In this document: positions 57,030 through 64,000 of the stretch, piece by piece
Layout of the letters: every line of letters begins with the position of its first letter
Position numbering within the stretch: position 1 is the first letter of the stretch
Assembly (NCBI GenBank): GCA_013339895.1
Contig: JABACO010000012.1
Coordinates: forward strand, 4,516,789-4,580,788
Length of the DNA: 64,000 nucleotides
Direction: 5' to 3'
Origin: Ephydatia muelleri
Lineage: Eukaryota; Porifera; Demospongiae; Spongillida; Spongillidae
Notes under the pieces: model-generated
Told to the model about the DNA's origin: nothing
The model's input: the letters and a program-made list of their open reading frames with translations, nothing else
Database searches by the model: none
Position numbers and translations under genes: made by a program

Positions 57030-58570
57030 CAGAGATAATATATAGAGGGATTGGAAACGAGTCACGTGAGCTATACATTTCTACGAGAGCCTCAGCGGGC
57101 AATGCTATCTGGCGCTAATCGCACCTTTAAGGTGTTATAAGGGGCGGACGAAGGGGGAGAAAAAGAAGCTTTTTTGCTTGGTACTCAAGTATAGTGACCA
57201 GGATCAGGTAGGTTTATGTTAAGTAAAGTGGGATTGATAGCGGGGTATTGTTTTAAGCGAAAAAACCCCGCTTTTTTGGCAATATTATGTCACTTATGAT
57301 GCTTTAAAGTGCTTTTATTGGAGTCCACATTTTTGTGGGGTAGCCGCTTTTCAACTATTGGTGCGTGCGATTCGTAAAGCAGCTTAAAAGGTTAGTAACT
57401 GAATGTATTGTGGCGTAGGCTAGGTTTTGTCGCAAAAGCGCTTCTAGAATGGGATGTATCGATACGTGGATACCTCGGGTTTGTGGGGTAGCCTAGCCTT
57501 TGTTTCAAATCTAAAAATGTCCTGAAATGCTTCAATATGTAGAAAACTGTTTCCTGTGTGGCGTGGATGTACATTTATGCGATGTCTGCATATAAGTGTG
57601 TCTATAAATATTTTTACAGAGATGGGAGGAAGAAAATTTCGCATGGAGCGCCATGGATGGCATTCCTACGTGACAGTTCCACACTTCCTGCAACACAATT
57701 ATGCCCTGTCTTTTTTCAGTATGTTGGGAACCAAATCTTTCGTCAGCTTGTCAGGGATGAGTGTGGCTTCAGTTTAGAGTGCAGCAATCTTGGAACCACT
57801 GAGCAGCTAACATATGAAGAGCTCAATGCACTGCGATACACAGCAGGATATGTTCCAAGGGCTCTTCAAAAGAAACTATTCAAGCATCCTAGGCAAAAGG
57901 ATCTACAATTGTATTTAAATGAACTTATTAGTGATGGATCAGAAGCTGTGACTGATTCCTCTGATGATTGGTTAACTGCAGTGAATCGAGGTGGACTGAT
58001 AGTAGTGAACAACATGGCTTTTGAATTGTTCCACACAATGGAGTGTGAGTTTCGCCACAATATCCAACCAACAGGGATAGTTGATAATGCGGTGGAGTTA
58101 ATTTTAAACAATGAAGATGTTCTATTTTTATGGAGCATCATCAGTAACTCCTGGGACCAAGATTGCAGCTCTGAACTGCTTGAGAGAATGGTGAAGCTGT
58201 GGATAACACTGCGTGGGTTTTCATTGTGTGGTGCTTTAATGGAGCAGTACAAAGTTACCAACAAGATAACCACACAAAAATCAAAAGCCATGAGAAAAGA
58301 ACTACTCTAGACAGTTCAGACACTTTTGAATTGAATTGTGTGTTGTAAATATGTAAACATTTAGATCATTACTACTCTATTATTTGTGAAGAAATAAAAA
58401 GAAGGGGGAAAAAATGTACTGAGAGTGGATTCGAACCATGTAGCATAGTTATCATCTCTGCTGCTATAGAATAGTAGCTGCACCTGAAGCCTTAAAAGTC
58501 ACTGGTAGCATTGTCCGTGTTGATTAGTGTTGATTGGCTCCGTTTCCAATCCCTCTATATATTATCTCTG
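57030..58570. mobile_element. 1,541-bp TIR transposon with 7-bp target duplication
   Basis: Terminal inverted repeats of 29 bp (57030-57058 and 58542-58570) are identical, starting CAGAGATAATATATAG and continuing with AGGGATTGGAAAC. Direct repeats GCTAAAC flank it exactly (57023-57029 and 58571-58577). It carries one long plus-strand ORF. A 7-bp duplication is unusual among DNA transposon superfamilies (P and Dada types are nearest), so classification is open. Other traces are at 9017-9044 and 61885. TIR identity suggests recent movement. Confidence 0.85.
57620..58310 (+). CDS. ORF of the 7-bp-TSD element, unrecognised conserved protein
   Basis: Open from an acceptor-like TTTTTACAG (57611-57619) to TAG at 58308-58310, about 228 codons if read as an exon from there; an in-frame ATG also exists upstream at 57558. 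Notable parts: LTYEELNALRYTAGYVPRAL, then an acidic loop (DSSDDWLTAVNRGGLIVVNN), MECEFRHN, VKLWITLRGFSLC and a basic end KSKAMRKELL. I believe similar C-terminal modules occur in multicopy invertebrate proteins but cannot name the family. The 'YTAGYV' segment loosely recalls the C-terminal part of P-element/THAP9-type transposases (speculative). No N-terminal DNA-binding domain is present in this short copy. Confidence 0.55.
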
Positions 58571-58794
58571 GCTAAACGCGAAAGCTATAAAGCAGACCCA
58601 GAAAAGAAACGGGGGATCATCACGTTCCAGGATATGTGCCTCGTACCCAGACGTATATATAAAACGTATGCGTACGAGACTACGTCGTCATAATCATGTC
58701 GGAGACCGTGTCCCTATATTGTATAGATGGAAAGAAATGAAAATGGAGAAGCAGCGATACAACAGTCATTGGGTGTGATAAAAAAATTAAGAAA

Positions 58795-59074
58795 ACAAGT
58801 AAATAAAAACATTCTCTATGAGAAAGTTGGTGGGATATAGGATTTGAAGGCAATTGGTGGTGTAAAAAGCAAGGAAACAAGGTCTTATCTGAAGGGAAAA
58901 TGTAATAGTCCTATATTTAGCACATTTTAGGGTATATGTTGTTTGTGTGCTAAATATAGCACTATTACATTTTCCCTTCAGAGAAGACCTTGTTCCTTGT
59001 TTTTTACACCACCAATTGCCTTCAAATCCTATATCCCACCAACTTTCTCATAGAGAATGTTTTTATTTACTTGT
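58795..59074. mobile_element. Foldback MITE, copy 2
   Basis: The same family as 24853-25148: both begin ACAAGTAAATAAAAACATTC and end with the inverse. Arms are about 125 bp with several mismatches, spacer about 25 bp. It lies 225 bp after the 7-bp-TSD element. Confidence 0.85.
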
Positions 59075-59119
59075 ACATTGTGTAAATAAACCGTTACTAT
59101 TGTTGCTTGAGCACAACAC

Positions 59120-59212
59120 TTGCACACACACACGCACACACACATACATAGACACACACATGCACTTGCACACATGCACATACACACATACACATACACT
59201 TGCACACACATA

Positions 59213-59247
<35 letters not shown>

Positions 59248-59250
59248 TGC
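59120..59250. repeat. CA-rich microsatellite
   Basis: Interrupted (CA)n with CACATGCACTTG variants for about 130 bp. Long open frames of Cys/Val or His/Thr repeats across it are artefacts. Confidence 0.95.
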
Positions 59251-59385
59251 ACACACAAAAACTCTTCTAATGTCATGCATGCACTGCAGAGATCTATTAG
59301 CTGTATCCTGCCATGCAGAGCATGAAAAAACCCAAAGTACTCAGCAGCTATTGAAGAAAGACGTGCTACATTTACTTTCTTTGTA

Positions 59386-59600
59386 GTTTCAGTTGATGGG
59401 GTCTTAGGCCATGATACACAACACCTCATGAAGTACCTGGGTGACCAAATTGCACAGAAGTGGGAGAAGTCACATTCTGTAGTAATGAGATGGGTTCGTG
59501 CCAGATTGGCCTTTGCTATTTTACGTGCGACAAACTTTGCTTGTGTGGGTCCAGGGTCAAATGGAGAAGTGGACATGGCATGGATGATGGTGCAGGCCCC
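59386..59600 (+). pseudogene. Retrotransposon 3' end fragment
   Basis: Plus frame VDGVLGHDTQHLMKYLGDQI then WEKSHSVVMRWVRARLAFAI and LRATN. In the next frame it continues as CLCGSRVKWRSGHGMDDG, so a frameshift lies near 59535. This is the C-terminal tail type of multicopy invertebrate non-LTR-like elements ('YS.VM.W.R.RL.F..LR'). A poly-C tract of about 18 follows. Confidence 0.5.
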
Positions 59601-59756
59601 CCCCCCCCCCCCCCCATTTTCGTCACTGATCTAAACATCATTTAGAATCTTTTTTTATCACTCACATGTATAAATGTTTGTATTCAAATGTTTACATATG
59701 AAAAAAAAAAGTTTTAAAATTGTTTTGCGTGGGCACTGAAACTCCTCAAAGCTGGA

Positions 59757-60954
59757 GGATGTTGCAGTCCAAGACCCCCAGGTTGCCTTACTGCTTTTAC
59801 GCATGTGTGGCAGCTTTTCCAAGCTTGTCCACTTGGCAAAAACTACTCCAACACTTATCTTCGAGGCCTTTCAGCAGTTTGACACTGATGTAAGCGTGGT
59901 CTTTCATCATGCATAGCCAATTGCATTACAGATTCAGCATGGCATCAGGCACAAATCAGTTTATCCAGAGGTGGTCTTGGCCTTCTGTCTCTTTCAAAGC
60001 TTTCTTGTGTGGCATTCATTGCCTCTTTCTGTTCTTCTGGGTTTGCGGCATCGGAAAATTCTCACCTTATTCAAGCAGTTGCCCGTTTTAATGGGCTGGT
60101 CCCTCCAAGTAATGCAACTACAGTGACATCTCTGGTAGCTTCTCCACCAAGTCAGAGATCTTTGTTCGTAAAGCTGGACCACTTTGATTTCCAGATTCTA
60201 TTTGACCAATCTTTGCTGGCTGATAAAGCACGTTTGCTGTCAGTGTCAGTACCTCATGCTGCTTCATGGCTTTCTGTCATCCCTTCTGTTGGTTCTTGAA
60301 TCCTGATGAATGTCGGACGGCTGTAAAGTGGTGGCTTGGTCTAGGGACTCCTTATGGCTCAAATTGTGCTCTCTGCCCTGATAGCACCCTTGACCCTCTT
60401 GACCATCATGCTACGACTTGAAAACGTGGAGGTGATGCTGTCCTCAGGCACAACAAACTAAGGGACATTCTGGTCGAGTCATTCCATCTGGCCCACATTC
60501 ATGTTCAAGTTGAGACTGGTTCTGGTCTCAGCTATGATGATCGTTCTCACTCTCGGCCTACAGACATCCTAGTTTTTGATGGGATTATGGTAAGCCTGCG
60601 GCTCTGGACTTGTCTATCATTTCACCGCTCAATGCAAACATTTTAAACGAAGCGGGTATGACAGCTGGGGCAGCAGTTCAGGCTGCTGAGGTACGGAAAC
60701 ATACGGCCAATGACCAAAAGTGCACCGAATTGGGATGGTCTTGTGTACCTCTTGCTGTGGAGTCTTACGGTGCCTGGGGCAAGGAAGCCCAGGAGTTTTT
60801 CGCACTTCTTGCCTCACGACTGGCTATCCAGACATCAAGCAGCAAGTCCAAGATGACGTTTGAACTGTACAGCCGACTGAACCTGGCTCTGACTAGATTG
60901 ATTGCCAGAGCAATCATTTCTAGGTCATTCAGCTTAGCTGATTTTGTAGTTTGA
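59757..60954 (+). pseudogene. Non-LTR-like retrotransposon relic: RT 3' part plus nuclease-like C-terminus
   Basis: Coherent pieces in order: DPQVALLLLRMCGSFSKLVH, AFQQFDTDV, AAFIASF-type segment (FIASFCSSGFAAS), LADKARLLSVSVPHAASWLS, then after a frame change a zinc-finger-like CALCPD...DHHATT, LRDILVESFHLAHIHVQVET, RPTDILVF, and in the final open frame (60610-60954) NEAGMTAGAAVQAAEVRKHT, CTELGWSCVPLAVESYGAWG and YSRLNLALTRLIARAI. At least three frameshifts or stops make it dead. Related C-terminal pieces lie at 51200-51413 and 63432-63620. The CxxC...H..H plus 'RPTDILV' order resembles a restriction-like endonuclease domain (inference). Confidence 0.7.
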
Positions 60955-61884
60955 CATTTGTATGTTTTAGACTCAATAATGTACACGTTCATTATTTTAA
61001 ATCTATATCAGCGTATAAAATTATAAAATCTAGAGGTGATTTAATAATGAAGCGTATGATTTTGTCACCAAAACTGTCGTTTTCGGCTATTGTTCCTTGA
61101 CTAGATTGTTTGTCCAATAAATGCGCCTGGGGAGGGGGGGGGGGGGATCTTTAATAGTCTTATTGAATTTGTTTTCTGCATGTGCATTTTCTGATTGAGT
61201 ATGCAGGGTTTCGGCCGACACATGTTCAATGAACACGGTTTGCGCGGGTAGCACGATCGTACCGCCATGCAAATCTCATTAAACAACTGAGCATATAACC
61301 TTTAACATTCAACGTTGAACGTTAAATGGACCTTCAGTGTAAACTGCTTGTCATGTGAGTACCGTTCCTTCTATGATCAAACTGACATCTGAGCTCTTAA
61401 AAATCAACTGTGAAAAGTACGATTAGTATGTTTTTTTTTCTAGCACTGGGTACCAATATAAAAACTACCAATTCCCTACGTCACTTTACATGCACATGAA
61501 TATGCTCCTTATCCTCTTGTGACTACAAATGAGAACATTGCCGCAAAAAGAAATTAAAGTACATGTAATGATCGTGCACAAGGAAAGCATTAGGTCAATT
61601 GGGTATTCCCATTGAGTGATATGCAAGATAATGAGTAAGGAAAGGCAGTACGGTAAAGTAAAATCAACGCTCAATCGTCGCGGATTAACTAACGTTGTGC
61701 CATATAGATCGAATTACCCCCACGGTTGAGGTGATACGTGCAGTGAAGAAGTCGAACCGAACTTCGAACGGTTCGCGATCGCCAATTATTAACGATTATT
61801 AATGTTTAAATTAAACTATTTCCACCCCCCCCCCCCCCCACCCACCATTAAAAAATGGCCCGTGTTTTGTAACGAGCGTAATAC
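60955..61884. other. No gene recognised; poly-G and poly-C tracts
   Basis: Poly-G of about 13 near 61134-61146 and poly-C of about 15 near 61825-61839. No exon is supported. Confidence 0.5.
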
Positions 61885-61919
61885 CAGAGATAATATATAC
61901 TATAGAGGGATTGGAAACA
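61885..61919 (+). mobile_element. Solitary end of the 7-bp-TSD element family
   Basis: CAGAGATAATATATA, then a 5-bp insertion (CTATA), then GAGGGATTGGAAAC. It matches the 29-bp TIR of 57030-58570. The preceding 7-mer is GTAATAC. I find no matching right end or second GTAATAC nearby, so this is a truncated copy. Confidence 0.65.
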
Positions 61920-62234
61920 CAGCCAATCAACGCGCGCACTCCTAGAAAGAATCCGTACAAGTTGCTTTGACCAGAGCTATCACAATTACCTGAACATACC
62001 TGAACAACCATGTAGAGAAAGCATTTGCTGGTACTTCGATGCTATAGTGGCATTTGTCCTATTAACTCCGAAGTGACCATCGTCATGTGTTAAGGAGACA
62101 ATTCCTTATCTACACTCTCTACAACTAGCCGAGTAGTACCCTGACATCCATCGTCTACGCGCGTTGTATGCATGAGGAAAGAGAAACTGTGATGTGACAT
62201 ACTTGCAATTGCAAAACGTCGTTTTGATTCTCAC

Positions 62235-62406
62235 CTCTACCCGTGTAATATAACTCCGCGCCTTTTACAGTGAAAAATTTGGCCCTCTTCCGTAACGCTT
62301 GTTTGTCCGATTTCGAAAAGGAAGAGGGATACATGCCTTGTACAAGATACTTGTGTATCTCTTTAAAAGTAAACCACCCGTCTTTGTATCCATCGTCACT
62401 CGCCAT
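62235..62406 (-). CDS. Integrase-N-terminal-like exon (gypsy/KRBA2-type)
   Basis: The minus-strand exon starts at ATG 62406 (MASDDGYKDGW) and ends at a donor GGTAGAG|GTGAGA at 62235. The segment KYLVQGMYPSSFSKSDKQAL then RKRAKFFTVKGAELYYTG matches the region just before the H2C2 zinc-binding domain of Ty3/gypsy integrases and their domesticated relatives. No downstream exon with the zinc or DDE domain is seen in the window. It could be a first exon of a domesticated gene or a fragment. Confidence 0.45.
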
Positions 62407-62769
62407 ATGTGTGCTGCCACGTGCTTTCTAGATCTGGTAATGTATAAAAATTTTTTAAGGGTCCCCATTTCTACGCAGAATTGGGGACGGGGTCCCCAAT
62501 TCTATGGGCCCCAATTCTACCACCAGTTCTCATGTTTTAACAGGTACATGGAAGCGTTAATTAATTTAATTTTTATTTCGGTGGGGGCGGAGGGGGGGGA
62601 TCGATGGTACTCTACGGTAGTTCAACATGCGATCGACAGTACCAAATAGTTAATCGGCGAGGCATGGCAGTGATGTACAGATCTTGCTTAGCATTTCTTC
62701 AAAATGGCCATCAAGGAACACCCGATAAAGCTGCCACTAGACCTTATTCTCGTACAAGGCAATGAATTT

Positions 62770-62872
62770 TTAATGAGATGTTCGAAAGGTTCGAAATACG
62801 TTCGAACCGAACATCGAACCGAGTCGAACCTCGAACCGTTCGATACCGGTTCGGTCCGAACCGGAACACTAT
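62770..62872. repeat. CGAAC-rich imperfect repeat with hairpins
   Basis: Dense TTCGAAC/GAACCG motifs, self-complementary (CCGGTTCGGTCCGAACCGG). A shorter similar stretch is at about 61747-61782 (GTCGAACCGAACTTCGAACG). They could be opposite ends of an element of about 1.1 kb, but no target duplication is found. Confidence 0.5.
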
Positions 62873-62984
62873 CGAGAAGCATAAGGTTCAAATCCCGCTT
62901 GGAATAACTTTTCTTTTTTCCCTTTTATTATAATTTTTGGGATTATCTACGTAAGTATAAGTTCCACCTGTATTACTTCAAGCT

Positions 62985-63355
62985 AGTGCACTGATGGTGT
63001 AGTGGTTACGACGAGAGCTTCACAAGTTCATGGTATTGGGGTTCAATTCCGGCCCGGGGTCCACCCAATTTCCTCCCCTAGTTGTACTCCATTGTTCCAC
63101 AGGTGCATGGGTGGCATGGCCTCGGTTCTGTCGCAGATGACTACCGAAAAGTTAAAGAGCTGCTGATGTTGGGTGATTCCTCATCAAAGGGCACAATATC
63201 TGCTCTGTTTGGTTTCTGTTGACTTGGTAGTGTCACTCAATGGAAATTCTCCAATGGAGAAACAAAAAGAATGGAGAGTTGCTGTCTTCCCTACGCCTGT
63301 GTCAGGTGTTGGGTGCCATTTAATTAATAATTATTTATTATTATTATTATTTTAA
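62985..63355 (+). mobile_element. tRNA-derived SINE
   Basis: The head has pol III internal promoter boxes: A-box-like TGGTGTAGTGGTTA at about 62995 and B-box GGTTCAATTCC at 63040-63050, with spacing as in a tRNA gene. An unrelated body of about 260 bp and a (TTA)n tail (about 63331-63351) follow. It is a SINE rather than a tRNA gene because no 3' acceptor pairing follows the B-box. Confidence 0.65.
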
Positions 63356-63431
63356 TCAAAATTTTATTGCATCAAATATTACATACATAAATACATGAAT
63401 GAAGACAAATTCCAACAAATACACAAAACAA

Positions 63432-63620
63432 CTACGTAATCAGTTCATTTTCTTGTTGGGGAGTTTGGGGATAGGAACGACAAAGGATTGATCGAGCGTT
63501 AGCTCTAACCAATAATAAACTAAGGCGGCCATATAGCTCTGCCACTATTTTGGCCTTGTTAGTTATAATTGTTATGCAGCATTTCTTTTTCTCTCTTTTT
63601 TTTGTTTTTTTTTCTTTCAT
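63432..63620 (-). pseudogene. Retrotransposon C-terminal fragment
   Basis: The minus frame contains VAELYGRLSLLLVRANARSI followed by LCRS. It is equivalent to the YSRLNLALTRLIARAIISRS end of the 59.8-kb relic. Only the last ~25 family residues remain. Confidence 0.6.
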
Positions 63621-63734
63621 ACTTTTCTTTGTTCTTTTTGCTCTCGCAGCATTTGTTATAACAATTTTACTTGCTGTGAAGAATTAAGTATGTACTGTTT
63701 TCGTTTTTTTTTTCAGAGTTGGTTTAGGGTGAAG

Positions 63735-63970
63735 AAGAAGAAGAAAGAAGAAGAAGGAGGAGGAGGAGGAGGAGGAGGAGGAGGAGGAGGAGGAGGGAGG
63801 AGGAGGAGGAGGAGGAGGAGGAGGAGGAGGAAGAGGAAGAGGAAGAGGAAGAGGAAGAGGAAGAAGAAGAAGAAGAAGAAGAAAGTAGGAGAGTAGAAGC
63901 AGTAGAAGAAGAAGCAGCAGTAGTAGAAGTAGAAAAAGTAGTAGTAGAAGTAGAAAAAGTAGTAGTAGAA
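63735..63970. repeat. GGA/GAA/GTA trinucleotide microsatellite
   Basis: (GGA)n, (GAGGAA)n, (GAA)n and (GTA)n in succession. Long poly-Glu/Gly/Arg or Leu/Ser frames on both strands are artefacts of the repeat. Confidence 0.95.
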
Positions 63971-64000
63971 TGAGACACACTTACATGCTAGTCTGAATAT

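Larger units (their letters stand above)
56768..58693 (+). pseudogene. Lysine-rich repeat ORF split by a TIR element
   Basis: Starts MPSRQEKKRAKRRAKYLEVR and continues with 15-residue units such as YEADPEKKRSAKRES. It is related to the minus-strand ORF at 26818, including its 5' flank. At 57029 the frame runs into the TIR element (57030-58570). Immediately after it, from the second GCTAAAC, the same unit resumes (AKRESYKADPEKKRG) in the phase expected if the element and one 7-bp duplication were removed. After that unit the sequence loses the repeat and ends at 58693. As it stands, the frame enters the element and stops at 57118. Confidence 0.75.

Noticed and set aside
58420-58470. B-box-like GGTTCGAATCC on the minus strand, possible tRNA
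   Set aside because: No acceptable A-box or cloverleaf was found at tRNA spacing, and it lies inside the 1,541-bp element.
59029-59576. Long minus-strand ORF of Cys/Val repeats
   Set aside because: Produced by the CA/TG microsatellite; similar artefacts occur at 42887-43484, 46118-46249 and 47000-47281.
61736-62872. CGAAC-rich stretches as the two ends of one hAT element (CAGTG.../...CACTA)
   Set aside because: Flanking 8-mers (GATACGTG versus TCGAGAAG) do not match and the internal alignment of ends is poor.
62985-63060. Possible tRNA gene
   Set aside because: A- and B-boxes are present but the sequence after the B-box does not pair with the 5' end, and a SINE body with a TTA tail follows.
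63684-63980. Leu- and Ser-rich ORFs that resemble membrane or disordered proteins
   Set aside because: Created by the GGA/GAA trinucleotide repeat; open in several frames at once.

Overview
This is a eukaryotic window, most likely from a marine sponge (demosponge). Genes have short exons with GT-AG introns. They are embedded in AT-rich DNA full of CA/TG microsatellites, foldback elements and decayed transposons. The two proteins built from 15-residue lysine-rich repeats (ADPEKKK/ADPEKKR type) resemble families I associate with sponge genomes. No prokaryotic operon, CRISPR array or rRNA gene is seen.

Host-type genes: (a) 6.5-7.8 kb, plus strand, aldose 1-epimerase / galactose mutarotase, 5' end not found; (b) 10.4-16.7 kb, plus strand, a 12-exon homologue of hyccin (FAM126/HYCC), assembled here from splice sites with every intron phase consistent (376 aa); (c) 20.3-23.5 kb, plus strand, a complete six-exon Rab GTPase (210 aa); (d) 28.5-30.1 kb, minus strand, a 519-aa single-exon secreted sulfatase; (e) 36.8-38.9 kb, minus strand, a kinase-like protein with an N-terminal segment that may be nuclease-like. 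Hyccin and Rab both belong to plasma-membrane/endomembrane identity pathways, but nothing in the window shows they act together.

Mobile and repeat layer: a 923-bp non-autonomous hAT element (9.1-10.1 kb); a hAT transposase relic inside a ~170-bp satellite-like array (43.5-46.0 kb) with a shorter relative beside it; a Ty3/gypsy RT relic (42.3-42.7 kb); a chromosomal foldback with 943-bp arms (48.7-50.7 kb); two copies of a foldback MITE with ~130-bp arms (24.9 and 58.8 kb); a TTAA-bounded element (53.2-54.2 kb); a MITE filled with ~54-bp repeats (54.6-55.2 kb); several retrotransposon 3' relics (51.3, 59.4-61.0, 63.5 kb); and a tRNA-derived SINE (63.0 kb).

Most notable is a TIR element family starting CAGAGATAATATATAG with a 7-bp target duplication. 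One 1,541-bp copy splits a lysine-rich repeat ORF at 57.0-58.6 kb. A 28-bp remnant with its own 7-bp duplication lies at 9.0 kb, and a lone end at 61.9 kb.

A large part of the Rab 3' region (last exon and flank) is duplicated downstream at 24.4-28.5 kb. That copy is now split by about 3 kb of inserted sequence.
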